From: Labia minor
Lineage: Eukaryota; Arthropoda; Insecta; Dermaptera; Spongiphoridae
Assembly: GCA_963082975.1 (NCBI GenBank)
Contig: OY720348.1
Location: forward strand, 67,915,719-67,979,718
Length of the DNA stretch: 64,000 nucleotides
Direction: 5' to 3'
Shown: one piece after another, positions 56,101 to 63,977 of the stretch
Layout of the letters: each line of letters begins with the position of its first letter
Position numbering within the stretch: the stretch's first letter is position 1
The notes under the pieces: model-generated
Told to the model about the DNA's origin: nothing
Database searches by the model: none
Seen by the model: only the letters and a program-made list of their open reading frames with translations
Position numbers and translations under genes: made by a program

Positions 56101-58355
56101 CGGGTAAAATCATCTTCATTAATTTTTTCTTAATTTAAAATTATATGACGTCACCCAGCCCTTCATGACATCACAGTCAGCGCCTCCTTATATATTATAA
56201 ATAAAAATAAAATTAAAAATATTTATTTTACATTCATATTTGTTTGTTTTTATTGCATTAATAGATATATTAAAATTATTTGATATTGTTTCTGTAGCTG
56301 GAAATTAATTTATTTCAAACAGTCGGTAGGTTCTGTGCCTGGCCACAGGTCAACTTATTATTATTTAAAGTTACCTAGAATATCGACACATGTGTGTGAC
56401 TAAACTACCTATAGAATTTATAAATAATATAATAATATGCAAAATTTTGAAATAAAATATAAACACATACTTATATCATCAATTAAAATTTTATTCTAAA
56501 TTGTCAAACATTTTTCTTTTAATGATTATCATCATATATTGTACGTTAATGTAAAATAAAAACATCTCACCATTTTTAACCAAAAATCCTAATATTCATA
56601 AAAATTGATTGAATTACAATGAGTTTATTTTTACTTTTTAGAATTGCAATTTTAGTAATATTAATTTACTTATTATAATATTCTAGGCTGTTGAAATTCC
56701 AGGCATAATTATTATACAAATATCAGGGGGATTACATTTTGCTAACAAAGATATATTAAAAAAAAAGATATTCAAAATAATCAACGAACATATTTCAGTA
56801 AGTTTTTCAAAATGTACTTTATTATATTTAATGTTTTAATTAATAATATTAATTAAAAATTAATAATAATTGAATGAACTTGTAATGATCATTTTTTTCT
56901 GTTAAAGAGAAATAAAATTAACATTAAAATAAGAAGAGAAATTCAAAAATCAATTAATTTTATTGAAATTAATTATTTCCTTTTTAACGTTCTTTAAAAA
57001 TTTTTAATCTATATTATTTTTTATAGGATAATCAAAAATCGTCAAATCTCCAACAAGAAGATGATATTGAAAATAAAAATATGTTGGATAGTCCAAAGCA
57101 AAAAGTAATTCTTTATTATCTAGTGGAATATGTTGCTTTTCATCTTCATAAATGGAAATAATATAAATAATTAGATTATATTAAAATATTAATTTAAAAT
57201 TTGAATTAAAACAAATTTTATAATCAGAACGGTCAATGGTAGTTTTTTAATCTTTTTTACTATCTCTCCAGAGATAGTATTGCGATCATGAAAATTTTCG
57301 ATGTTGAGATTTTGATGTTTTTATACGTTTTGAAGGTCCCTGAGTCATTTACACTAAGGTTAAGAAAAATGTCTGTGTGTGTGTGTGTGTGTGTATGTAG
57401 ACAAGATTACGCAAAAACGGTTTGAGCTAGAATCATGAAATTTGGTATACGGGCATTATTCAAAATTCGTAGTTTTCTATCAACTTTGGAGAAATGTAGC
57501 TCATTTGGAAGAGGACCATTATCTAACACGTTTTGATTTTTTTCCTCTAAAGTGACCGTAAAAATAAAGATATTTGTTTGATAATTTTTCATATTATTAA
57601 AGATTGTATAAAACTGCTATATATAGAATTTCAGCTTGATTGCATCGCTGAAAGTACCGGAATTAATTTTTTAAATCTTTTAACACGTTGACCGCTAATC
57701 ACGTGTCGTGGTGTCATCAACAAAAGAGCCAAACATGCGCTGGTTTAATAAATATTATTTAGTGATTTTAATTTATAATTTAATTAAATAAATTTTATTT
57801 AAATATAATATATGTTATTTAATCCAATTCAAATTGCGAGATAGTCGAGTGGAGACACTCCAGCTTATTTAAGTTTACCTTTAATTCTTTTAGACACGAA
57901 GATTTTAACTTCTAATCTGAAATTATAAAAATGTTGTTAAGAAAAAATTAACGTTTATTTTCTTCTTATTTTATTTAATTTATGTTGAATTAATATAAAC
58001 ATTATTATTTAAACTTAAAATTTGTTTCAGATTATTTCTGTTGTTCTCGATATGGTATCGATAACATATGTCGATCCTTCGGTTATTCAAACATTTATAA
58101 ATATTTATAAAGAGCTTCAAAGTATGAATATTTTTCTTTGTTTAGCCGATTGTCCAGGTAATGAAATTTCATGATAATTTATTGCAAAAAAATACGTTTT
58201 ATTAATTAAATTTGAATATTTTTCCAGGTACAGTATTTGAACGAATGATTCACTGTGATTTTTTTTATGAATTTCCTGATAATCAAACTTTCATAACAGT
58301 TAGAGACGCTGTTTTGTTCTCTAAAATGAAAAAAGATCAACAAATTGCTACCTAA
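28493..58355 (+). CDS. SLC26 family anion transporter (SulP/STAS)
   Basis: Multipass plasma-membrane anion exchanger or channel (sulfate, chloride, bicarbonate, oxalate in the family). Exons: 28493-28509 (candidate), 46544-46659, 46739-46897, 47062-47172, 49197-49372, 49436-49600, 49707-49811, 50461-50594, 51682-51844, 52841-53017, 55244-55516, 56687-56797, 57027-57104, 58031-58157 and 58228-58355; 2040 nt, 679 residues with continuous phase. A cytosolic N-terminus (EPLYQSFDN) leads to FVAGLTVAIMHIPQGMAYSM and PVVGIYMAFFPVLIYVFLG then TSKHLSMGTFAV (SulP signature). GSFFSCLPFAASLSRSL is the anion-site helix region, then LASIVVVALKGM. A C-terminal STAS domain runs from about residue 530 (GIIIIQISGGLHFANKD) through VVLDMVSITYVDPSV, with a short spacer exon at 57027. 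Exons 2-15 are secure; exon 1 is inferred. Paralogue and substrate cannot be assigned. Confidence 0.9.
29745..30285. mobile_element. Palindromic foldback element, copy 1
   Basis: The left arm (~29750-29875, CAGTGGGTTCCTTTTTTAAT) and right arm (~30165-30275, its complement) enclose a centre TTCGG...TTTAATTAATTAA...CCGAACTG. The central block is also found alone at 29050-29195. A single arm of the family occurs at 30385-30640. It has no ORF. Confidence 0.65.
30385..30640. mobile_element. Single arm of the palindromic foldback family
   Basis: GAAAATTAGTGGAGCC, GGTCAAATTAATAAAACATG and GGAACCCACTGATAAAGTTT match the right arm of 29745-30285. A (CA)n tract precedes it. Confidence 0.65.
31141..32168 (+). 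mobile_element. HINE-A copy 1, with nested MITE and internal repeat
   Basis: Starts ACTATCTCGC (hairpin with GAGATAGT). A TG-rich tract lies at 31256-31280, then CATGAAATTTGGTATACGGG, and it ends at GAGTG/gaga/CACTC. The GTGACCGTAAAAATAAAGAT-to-CACTGCAA section occurs twice (31433-31580, 31870-31985), flanking the MITE at 31615-31862, so this copy is a rearranged composite. Confidence 0.75.
31615..31862. mobile_element. hAT-type MITE
   Basis: Ends CAGTGATTCTCAACCACTG and, inverted, CAGTGATTCTCAACTTTT, with TGCCGCGGCAC runs. Flanks CTCTAAAC / CTCGAAAC (7 of 8). Confidence 0.85.
32720..33388 (+). mobile_element. Foldback mariner derivative, family 2
   Basis: Outer ends CGAGGACTGTTCAAAAG and, inverted, CGAGGTCTGATC. 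The left arm (32720-32925) is the mariner 5' end and is repeated inverted at ~33190-33388. The right side also contains the antisense of the transposase N-terminus. The middle has remnants of the KEYYKEV and PPYSPD segments with stops. Confidence 0.8.
33688..33822 (-). mobile_element. Mariner family 2 end fragment
   Basis: AAAATGGCTGATAATATCAT to GAACAGATCTCG matches the right arm of 32720-33388. It is followed by (TA)n. Confidence 0.7.
33900..34358. other. Intronic segment with an unexplained GC-rich patch
   Basis: 34050-34145 (GGTGCCAGATAAGC, GAGCGTCGAGTGGCGAG, GACGTCGCGACGACC) stands out from the A+T-rich surroundings. It matches nothing I recognise; a decayed retroelement leader is one possibility. 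Confidence 0.3.
34359..34968 (-). mobile_element. HINE-A copy 2
   Basis: Minus orientation: 5' ACTATCTCGC at 34968, a TG-rich tract near 34830-34855 (here partly (GA)n), the TTTAGTATACTGG version of the box, GCGAGATAGTCGAGTGGAG, CACTCCAGCTTATT. Together with 34969-35640 it is repeated inverted at 53930-55177. Confidence 0.82.
34969..35640. repeat. 5' flank of HINE-A copy 2, duplicated inverted at 53930-54585
   Basis: Shared in opposite orientation: TTGAAAAGGAATAATCGAGC, GGTTATTAAAAGTTTGACAA, TTAGATTTAATGTTATTACT, AAAGAATTTGGATTAAAGAA, ending in (TA)n. It includes a poly-G run. No ORF. Confidence 0.85.
35644..35872. mobile_element. pogo/Tigger-like MITE
   Basis: Ends CAGTGAACGCTCTATATAAG and, inverted, CAGTAAATGCTCTATATAAG, flanked by TA. 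229 bp, no ORF. Confidence 0.75.
36053..36706 (-). mobile_element. HINE-A copy 3
   Basis: Full-length, minus orientation: 5' ACTATCTCGC at 36706, (GT)n core at ~36521-36592 on the complementary strand, ATGAAATTTGGTACATGG, 3' GCGAGATAGTCGAGTGGAG, ends CACTCCAGCTAATT. Confidence 0.85.
37130..37550. repeat. Foldback with ~100-bp inverted arms
   Basis: Left: GATTAATCAGATTTGAATTT then CGATGTTTAGA, and GAATATTAGGATTCTG. Right carries the inverted counterparts (GTCTAAATTCAAATCTGATT; CAGAATTTTAATATTC). The middle is unique. Confidence 0.55.
39170..39362. repeat. Foldback with ~50-bp inverted arms
   Basis: AAATATAAAAAAAATTTAT then AAAAGAACGTTTTTC at left, mirrored by GAAAAACGTTATTTTATAAA at right. 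ACTAAAAAGAATAAAATAAT is also mirrored inside. Confidence 0.55.
39572..40441 (-). mobile_element. HINE-A copy 4 with nested MITE
   Basis: Minus orientation: 5' ACTATCTCGC at 40441, 3' GCGAGATAGTCGAGTGGAG and CACTCCAGATTATT at 39572. Interrupted by 39890-40262. The part around the AAATTTGGTA box is lost between the MITE and the CA tract (40313). Confidence 0.8.
39890..40262. mobile_element. hAT-type MITE (GGTCTA family)
   Basis: Ends AATAGGTTCCTAAAGTGG and, inverted, CATAGGTAACCAAACTT, with GACCCCTGGAGGTC and GGGGGTC runs. Flanks CTTTAGAG / CTTTGGAG (7 of 8). Same family as 46000-46333. Confidence 0.85.
40914..41518 (+). mobile_element. HINE-A copy 5
   Basis: 5' ACTAACTCGC, (GT)n at 41029-41049, ATCAAATTTGGTATACGGG box, 3' GTGGAGACACTCCAGATT. 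The sub-terminal 3' repeat has decayed (TATAGTCACG). Confidence 0.8.
41700..42657 (+). mobile_element. HINE-C, with nested HINE-B fragment
   Basis: 5' ACTTTCCCGCATA (41700-41712) with its complement TATGCGGGAAAGT at 42622-42634. It also has a 5' hairpin with GGGAAGTA, a (GTAT)n core at 41833-41892, a CGAAATTTGGTACACC box and AACCGGAAGTGG. The terminal hairpin is GGGAG/gaca/CTCCC, then GCTTATT. A HINE-B fragment lies at 42194-42440 and (TA)n at 42476-42508. Confidence 0.8.
42194..42440 (+). mobile_element. HINE-B fragment lacking core and 3' end
   Basis: ACCGACCGACGATAGTAAGG joins directly to GGTTATTTTCACACC; the GTCY core and AAATTTGGTA box are missing, and the 3' hairpin is absent. Confidence 0.65.
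42658..42967 (+). mobile_element. HINE-A copy 6, 3' half
   Basis: Begins inside the family at TTCCTCTAAAGTGACCG directly after the HINE-C terminus. Ends GCGAGATAGGCGAGTGGAG, CACTCCAGCTTATT. Confidence 0.8.
42968..43716. other. Intronic A+T-rich stretch
   Basis: A short open frame at 43159-43350 has no recognisable features. Nothing else seen. Confidence 0.4.
43717..44835. mobile_element. Palindromic foldback element, copy 2, split by HINE-A
   Basis: Left arm 43717-43947 (AATTGTTTACAAACGGGAAG, AACTTTGCCAGTAGATT, GCTTCACTAATTTTCTGG) mirrors right arm ~44650-44835. The centre 44572-44636 is itself a long palindrome around TTAATTAATTAA. HINE-A copy 7 is inserted near the middle. A poly-C run lies at 44640. 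Confidence 0.75.
43948..44560 (+). mobile_element. HINE-A copy 7
   Basis: 5' ACTATCCCGCCAGAGATAGT, (GT)n at 44060, ATGAAATTTGGTACATGGG, 3' GCGAGATAGTCGAGTGGAG, CACTCCAGCTTATT. Very similar to 57259-57867 (shared TTTGGAAGAGGACCATTATC). Confidence 0.85.
45039..45481. mobile_element. Deletion derivative of a hAT element
   Basis: Exact 8-bp duplication CAATAGAA (45031-45038, 45482-45489). Ends CAGAGGTTCTTAAACTTATG and, inverted, CAGAGGTTCTTAAACTGTGG, as in 23677-27003; 45040-45240 also matches that element's end. The interior reads on the minus strand NIKGAIAWLCEETEIKYPN then KLLLPFPSSYLAEFS, like a hAT transposase C-terminus different from the one at 24063. Confidence 0.88.
45737..46408. mobile_element. 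TA-flanked inverted-repeat MITE
   Basis: Ends TAGTCCGGGAGATGAGAGTT and, inverted, TAGTCCGGAAGAGATGAGAG, with GGTGCA and GCCACCC following. Flanked by TA. Hosts the hAT MITE at 46000-46333. The superfamily is uncertain (Tc1/mariner-like by its TA). Confidence 0.7.
46000..46333. mobile_element. hAT-type MITE (GGTCTA family)
   Basis: Ends CATAGGTTCCCAAAGTGG and, inverted, CATAGGTTCCCAAACTTT. Flanks CTCTAGAC / CTCTAGGC (7 of 8). Nested in 45737-46408. Confidence 0.87.
47428..48489 (+). mobile_element. Mariner family 2, longest copy, inactive
   Basis: TA duplications at 47426-47427 and 48490-48491. Ends CGAGGTCTGTTCAAAAG and, inverted, CTAGGTTTGTTCAAAAG. 47630-47767 encodes the N-terminal helix-turn-helix (MDQRICIKFCVKNEIKCSNA, KNVYKWYKRF) then a stop. 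Later pieces give VNKEYYKEVMQRLREAI, HRDNAPAHTPL and PHPPYSPDSL. The segment from TTAATAAGGAATACTACAAG to CCTATTCCCAAAA occurs twice (~47870-48070, ~48108-48335). It lies in SLC26 intron 4. Confidence 0.88.
48843..48994 (-). mobile_element. Mariner terminal fragment, another family
   Basis: After TA, CGAGAGTGGGGTGATAAG, TTTCCGACCCGAACAAG and TTTATTTTTCAACATAATCT are the usual antisense 3' end of a mariner. It is broken after a poly-C run. Confidence 0.6.
49030..49092 (-). mobile_element. HINE-A internal scrap
   Basis: The complement contains GGTATACGGGCATTATTCAA, the box region of HINE-A. No ends are present. Confidence 0.6.
49373..49435 (+). other. 63-nt stop-free in-frame intron of SLC26 gene
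   Basis: Donor CAG/gtatac, acceptor ttttcag/CTTATC. Its length is divisible by three and it has no stop in frame. Removing it restores the family's WQLILGICRLG continuity; keeping it would add 21 residues. Confidence 0.8.
50868..51145 (+). mobile_element. tRNA-derived SINE
   Basis: Box A-like TAGCGTAGCTGG (50880-50891) and box B GGGTTCAAGTCCC (50911-50923) are correctly spaced for an internal RNA polymerase III promoter. No tRNA acceptor stem forms, and a tRNA-unrelated body follows (GACGGAGTCAACCCAGCC). The 3' limit is approximate. Confidence 0.65.
51940..52766 (+). mobile_element. Mariner family 3, degenerate
   Basis: TA flanks. Ends ACTCATCGTTCAATAAGTCC and, inverted, ACACATCGTTCAATAAGTCC. 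Pieces of transposase: DIAEMTQISSGGVFTI (helix-turn-helix) and, after a deletion, DNAQYHKS...PHPSYSPDLAPSDYWLF. The first catalytic segment is lost. It lies in SLC26 intron 9. Confidence 0.88.
53136..53163. repeat. (TA)n microsatellite
   Basis: Pure TA run in SLC26 intron 10. Comparable runs occur at 9102-9145, 18167-18205, 29196-29230, 32668-32706 and 35614-35641. Confidence 0.9.
53707..53893 (+). mobile_element. HINE-A copy 8, 5' part only
   Basis: ACTATCTCACC, TTTTCGATGTCGATATT, GGTATACGGGCATTATT. It stops after ATCAACTTTGGAG, next to the inverted duplication. Confidence 0.75.
53930..54585. repeat. Inverted copy of 34969-35640
   Basis: See that entry. It carries indels and a longer poly-G/poly-C run relative to the partner, and is contiguous with HINE-A copy 9. 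Confidence 0.85.
54586..55177 (+). mobile_element. HINE-A copy 9
   Basis: 5' ACTATCTCGCCAGAG, box AAATTTGGTATACGGGC, 3' GCGAGATAGTCGAGTGGAG, CACTCCAGCTAATT. Ends 66 bases before an SLC26 exon acceptor. Confidence 0.85.
55726..56357 (+). mobile_element. HINE-B copy 3, full length
   Basis: 5' ACCAACCGAC, shortened GTCY core (55846-55868), GATGAAATTTGGTATATT, 3' GTCGGTAGGT, hairpin around CTGGCCACAGG, CAACTTATT. More diverged than copies 1 and 2. Confidence 0.82.
57259..57867 (+). mobile_element. HINE-A copy 10
   Basis: 5' ACTATCTCTCCAGAGATAGT, (GT)n at 57373-57395, ATGAAATTTGGTATACGGGC, 3' GCGAGATAGTCGAGTGGAG, CACTCCAGCTTATT. It lies in SLC26 intron 13. Confidence 0.85.
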
Positions 58356-58820
58356 TTCCGATTTTGGTTAATATTACTAATATTAGTAAATGTTTATTCA
58401 AAAATATAGTAATCTATATAGTATTATAATATTTTTTTACATAACTATAATCTAAATAATAAGATAATATATCTTATCTTAAATAAAATTCTCACAATAT
58501 TTTTGATAATTTATTTAAATTAAATTTAAATAAAAAAAAAAAAAATCGGAAAAAAAATATTGAAAATTTAAAAATAATTAATTTTAAAAGAATTAGAAAT
58601 GACCTTTTCAGAAGGAATGGATGGAATAAACTTTGAGAAACCAATAAAATTTTCAAAATTCAAAAACATTTTAAAATAATTGTTTTATATTTTTCATTAA
58701 TGAATTGAAATTCAAAATATGGAATAGTAAATTTTTAACAAGTAGTTTTAAGGATAAAAAAAAAAGATTCTATCAAAATTGGACATTTCCTTATTTAAAT
58801 ATTTAAACTTTACTTTATAC
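58356..58820. other. 3' flank of SLC26 gene
   Basis: Candidate polyadenylation signal AATAAA at 58482. Otherwise A+T-rich with nothing recognised. Confidence 0.4.
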
Positions 58821-59233
58821 CAGTGGTGAGCAAACTATTTGTACTTATGACAACACATTTTGTTAAAAATTTTGTCGTGGACCCTGGATAGGGGAGTAGA
58901 TGATTCTTTTAATCATTAACGTAGTTTAACTCAAATTCTTTGTGATTTACTCTTACACGGTATCTTATTATATTGTATTCTTTACTATTTTTTTCCCCTT
59001 CTACTATTTTCTTTCTTTGAAATATGAATATATTTAGAATTTTCATAAATATACAATATTTTATAGCTTTTTCCTATGAAATTCTTTATATATTCATAAT
59101 AAAATGAATTCTTTAATTAAATACTTTGACCTCATTAAATTATTTTACAAATATCTACTTTATATATTTCTCAAGGTATTCATTTCTTTGAATTTATCGA
59201 CCTCTTGCAACATCACATGTTTGCGCACCACTA
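58821..59233. mobile_element. hAT-type MITE
   Basis: Ends CAGTGGTGAGCAAACT and, inverted, TAGTGGTGCGCAAACA. Flanks CTTTATAC / CTCTATAC (7 of 8). Confidence 0.8.
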
Positions 59234-59241
59234 CTCTATAC

Positions 59242-59925
59242 TATCAATAATAATCTGTGATTTTCTAGACAATTAAGAAAGTTAAGTTCCTTAGTATATT
59301 TAAAATATGTAATTTATATATAATCGTTTAATTTTTTTTTTTTTGAAAGATATTAATATTTTATTAATTATAATTTATTTTTTTGAAATTTAAAAAATAT
59401 TCACTTATATGTTTATACAAATATCTATATATATCTAAATATAAATGATGAAAACTTTTATTTACAATTTCTTTATTATATATTTAAAATCTAATGAAAG
59501 TAACATCTTATCAGTAAAAATGTTTATATTGATTTATAAATTTTAATAACTCCAAATTGTTAAATCTATAAAGAAAATAATAATGTTGTATTTAATTAAG
59601 ATAGAAAATATAATTATTTATAAGAAAATCAATTTTGAGATAATGTTTAAATATAATTTTGCATTAACTTTGTGAAAACCTGACAAAATGACAATGTATA
59701 ATATTTAAGTATATGAACGTCTCTGAAATTTTATGAATTGAAATTGAATTATGAATCTGGCCAACTTTCTCTCTGTGTTAATCTTGCTGTGATATATCTT
59801 AATATGATACTTTACAGATTCTTTCATTTATTTGTTTTTTTTGTCGGTTTTTCATCTATGGATATATGTACTTCTATGTTGTAAAAGTATTTTAATTATC
59901 AAACTTATAATGGTTTCCTTACCTA
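59242..59925. other. Intergenic A+T-rich
   Basis: No feature recognised. Confidence 0.4.
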
Positions 59926-60578
59926 CTACTGTGGGCAATAAATAGTAAGACTGTGTTCTTAATTTTAAAATTCTTTATTTATTCTTTCAAATCTATTTTG
60001 TCCCCCTCAAAGTAATCTCCCCCGGCCTCAATACACTTGCACCAACGTTTTTCCCAATCACTCGAAACAGTTGTTAAAACCAATTTCCGGAATAGCCTTC
60101 AATGTGCGTAACGATTCGCGTTTAATACCTTCAATTGACTCAAAACGGTTTCCCCGGAGCGGTCGTTTGAGTTTGCTGAACAGCCAGAAGTCACAAGGAG
60201 CTAAATCAGGCGAATACGGTGGTTGTGGAACGATATTGGTTGAATTTTTGACGAAAAACTCACGAAGAATCAATGCAGTATGCGAAGGTGCATTATCATG
60301 GTGCAAAAACCAAGAGTTGTCGGCCCATAATTCCGGCCTCTTTTTACGAATAGCTTCGCGCAAACGACGCATAATACTCAGATAGTATTCCTTGTTGACA
60401 GTTTGGCCAGTTGGAAGGAATTCGGTATGCACCACACCTCGATAATCGAAGAAAACTGTCAACAGGACCTGGTTCGGCGTCAACGCGTTCTCGAACCTCT
60501 TTGAAAAATATATTTCGACAAATAAATAAAGAATTTTAAAATTAAGAACAAAGTCTTACTATTTATTGCCCACAGTAG
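59926..60578 (-). mobile_element. Mariner family 4, N-terminally deleted
   Basis: TA flanks. Perfect ends CTACTGTGGGCAATAAATAG on both strands. The minus frame 60483-60058 encodes 141 residues of a DD34D transposase: VFFDYRGVVHTEFLP, HHDNAPSHTA and SPDLAPCDFWLFSKLK, with 34 residues between the two aspartates. The DNA-binding half and first aspartate are gone, so it is inactive alone, but the remaining frame is unbroken. Confidence 0.9.
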
Positions 60579-60892
60579 TATATCTACCTATTATATTTTA
60601 TTTTTCAAAGTACTTAACTAGGGAATCTTGTCTTTCTAACTTTTTGCTAAAGAAAAAGAACAAATGGTTTTATTTATACATCATTAAGGGATATTAATAA
60701 AATTTTATTAATAATATTTTACATTGATATTACTATAAATATAAAAGATAAACTAAAACATCTTATTTTTTCATTATGTTACCATTTTACAAATTCTCAA
60801 TTCACTTTTACTTAAACTTATGTAGCCCTACGCTTCCACTGCTGGACATAGACCTCTAAGGCTTCTTCATTTGTAGAGATGCGTTTTATATT

Positions 60893-61358
60893 TATACTCT
60901 GCCCCCTGTATCTCCGTAGTAGTAATTAATATTTGGTTGAAAATCTGTATGCAAAAGATTTTCATTCATTTTATTTCAATCAGTATATTAAAACATTCAT
61001 ATCTATTTGTATTCTTATTTGAAATACATTTTAATTTAATCAGATAATTAATTATATTTTTATTATATATGTTGTAATAGAATATAATATTTCTTAATCA
61101 TTTCATTTTGACCGCCTTCGTCGCTCTTCGCACCTAGACAGGGGGCTCTGCCCCTGTATCTCCGTAGTAATAATTAGTATTTGGTTGAAAGTCTGTATGC
61201 AAAAGATTTTCATTGATTTTATTTCAATCAGTATATTAAAACATTCCTATCTATTTGTATTCTTATTTGAAATATATTTTAATTTAATCAGATAATTAAT
61301 TATATTTTTATTATATATGTTATAATAGAATATAATATTTCTTAATCATTTCATTTTG
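60893..61358. repeat. Two-copy tandem duplication (~248-bp unit)
   Basis: Both units run from CCCCTGTATCTCCGTAGTA through TTTGGTTGAAA, GCAAAAGATTTTCATT, TCAGATAATTAATTATATTT to TTCTTAATCATTTCATTTTG, with few differences. A GC-rich joint CGCCTTCGTCGCTCTTCGC lies between them. Confidence 0.88.
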
Positions 61359-61833
61359 ATATTAATTTCATTGATTTATTGAATATTCGTAATAATAACA
61401 CAAGGAAATTTAAATCTATATTTAGAGACTTGAGACATTTTATCAAACTAAAATTAACTTTTTTAATGTTATATAAAATTATAGATAAACTAAATTCATT
61501 CATTAATAATATTAATTTAAATTAATTTGTATGTTTTTGCATTAACTTTACACTTAATCCTTATAACCATTATATGTTTTGAGAGCTGATATAACAAGGG
61601 TTGTGTGTGAAGAAATTCAAGTAATTTCAAGACGTGTCAGTGAGAATTTTAGTATGAAACTTGGACATTGTGTTCAAAATGGTGGCCACCACCTTACTGG
61701 AGTCCTATTCATAAAATAAACATTTTTTTCTGGTTGAAATAAAATTTCCATTTATGTTCTTGAGATTTGTTGCAATATATGACTAAAAAACTGTTTCTAT
61801 GTTTTTTAAATACTTAGAATCGTGCGGTTTGAC

Positions 61834-61993
61834 CAGTGGTGTATTGGTAAAATAAGAAGTAAGGGAACGCATAGTGGGAGCAAAAACAAGTCCTATTCAG
61901 CAAACTATTTTTTTCCATATTAAGTTTTTATTTTTTGCGTTCCGATTCTGCAAAAAGGTCGTTCCTCCGCTTTCCTCTCCCAATACACCACTG
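61834..61993. mobile_element. hAT-type MITE, short
   Basis: Exact 8-bp duplication GGTTTGAC (61826-61833, 61994-62001). Ends CAGTGGTGTATTGGTAAAAT and, inverted, CAGTGGTGTATTGGGAGAGG. 160 bp. Deletion relative of 16327-16594. Confidence 0.9.
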
Positions 61994-62001
61994 GGTTTGA
62001 C

Positions 62002-62609
62002 TGCCCCCCGTGTACATATAATCTCATTTCTTTCATGATTATATTTAATACATTAATTTTTAATGTTTTTTTTTTGTTTCTATTATGATAATAAATTATT
62101 TACTTTTAATGTATCTTTATATGCAAGATAACTAAATAAATCATTTCGCTTGGAGGCATGAAAACAAAATTAATTTCTCATTCAATAACGAGAAGATTAA
62201 GTGTATGTGGTAAGTGACCAGCATGCACCGCTCCATATTCGAATGACAAAAAAATAGTTAAAATTTGTTTAATAAAATTAAATTTAATATATTGAATATT
62301 ATATATATATACCATAAATAAATTTTTTTCAGGAAATAAAAGGAAAAAATACATAACATCATGTTATTTTGATTTATTTTAAATAAAACAATTTATATAC
62401 AATATTACATACAATTAAAAAGAAAAATTTTAAATACTTTTTAATAATTCAATGTAGAGGTTTCCAAAGAAGAAGCAAATTGGAATTTGTGATGGATCAC
62501 ATGATACGTGAATCGAAAAACCTTATTATGATTAAATTTTAGTTTATTGCAAATACATTAAAACTAAACAAATATGATTAAATTACAGTATAATTGTATA
62601 TTTGATTCT
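62002..62609. other. Intergenic A+T-rich
   Basis: No gene or repeat boundary recognised. Confidence 0.4.
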
Positions 62610-62884
62610 TCTTAAGGTGCCGTCTCCCTTTCGGGGTTTGGCTATCATCATGACTAAGATAGCCTTAGAAGCTGCCCAGCCATGATGATTTTTCTTGGGA
62701 ATGTTAATGCGGTGGTTTCCCGTTGCCTTCAGCATGTATAGAACCAGGAACTGATAGTTCCTGGAGCCTGAGGCAGCTGATGTTAAATTGAATTTTATTA
62801 GAAAAATTTGATCTTAGTTGGAATCGAACGCCGACTTCTTGTGTAAAAAATTGCTACGCTACACTCTCAGCTAGCTGCCTTATC
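62610..62884 (-). mobile_element. tRNA-derived SINE, second family
   Basis: Minus strand: AGGCAGCTAGCTGAGAGTGT (box A-like) then GCGTTCGATTCC (box B, complement of 62820-62831). The body has self-complementary segments (CCAGGAACTGATAGTTCCTGG at 62741-62761, two short arms; GGCTATC/GATAGCC at 62639-62667). No functional tRNA fold. Confidence 0.65.
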
Positions 62885-63651
62885 GTATATTTTATTATAC
62901 ATAATGATAGCCCGGTTTGAATTAATGCTATAACTTAGACAACAACCTCGAGTGTTGTATACATGTTAAGATGGAAATAAAAACTACTTAATGTTCGTTT
63001 TAAATTAAATTAATTTATCGAAAAAAATAAAATAAAATTTTAAAAAAACATAAGAATTATTATTTTTCCATTAATCAATAATTTGAATAAAAAATGTAAA
63101 AATCTTTTATTATTATTAAACTGTAATATATTTAGAACATAAATAACACCTTTTTTTAATCCGATACCTAGAATATGATATAAGTGAAGTTTTAGAAAAA
63201 TAGACTAGGTGGCTCGATTTTTTTTTGTCTGCAAGTCTATTTCGAGGGTTACTGAGTAATAGAAATGCACCAACAAATAATGGATATAGTGATTCAGAAT
63301 TATTAATGGATTTAAATAAAAGATATTCATTTCTAATATATTGGACTAGTTATTACAAAAGTGATTTATTAATTTAAGAACAATCTAGGTCGATTGTCTC
63401 TGTTATACAATTTTAAGAAATTTCGCCCAAATTTTGTGCACGTGAAAGAACATCACTATTTTGAAAAGACACCTTGGAAACCTCTTGTATATATGCAATA
63501 CTATAAACTGCTTGATATTTGTTTGATAGCCTAAATAAAACCTATTTTTTAATATTCAATGAAGTCAAAACATAGGAATAGATTAAAGTAATATAATAAG
63601 AACAAAAAAATATTTATTAAATAATCACAATTGAATGTTTTGGCTATAACC
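62885..63651. other. Intergenic A+T-rich
   Basis: No feature recognised. Confidence 0.4.
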
Positions 63652-63977
63652 CAGTGATTCCCAAACTGTGAGCCGCAGCTCCCTGGGGAGCCGCGAAAAA
63701 ATTTCCTAATACTTGAAATTTTTTGAACATTTTCGATTGTTTTTAAAATTTTTACAATTTGTCTCTAAAAAAAAAAAGTTCAACCGTTTTTTGACCAAGC
63801 TTTTGAACATTTTGTACTTTTTTTTCAAAATTTTTTAAATTTGTCTCTTTAAAAAAAACAAAATAAAGCGCAACCGTTTGTCCTGGTTTGGTGTTTTCGA
63901 AATATTAATTAAGGGAGCCGAGGAAAGAATCCGATGTATTATGGGAGCCGTATACCGAAAAAGTTTGGGAACCTCTG
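63652..63977. mobile_element. hAT-type MITE
   Basis: Exact 8-bp duplication CTATAACC (63644-63651, 63978-63985). Ends CAGTGATTCCCAAACTGTG and, inverted, CAGAGGTTCCCAAACTT, with GGGAGCCG runs. Confidence 0.9.
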
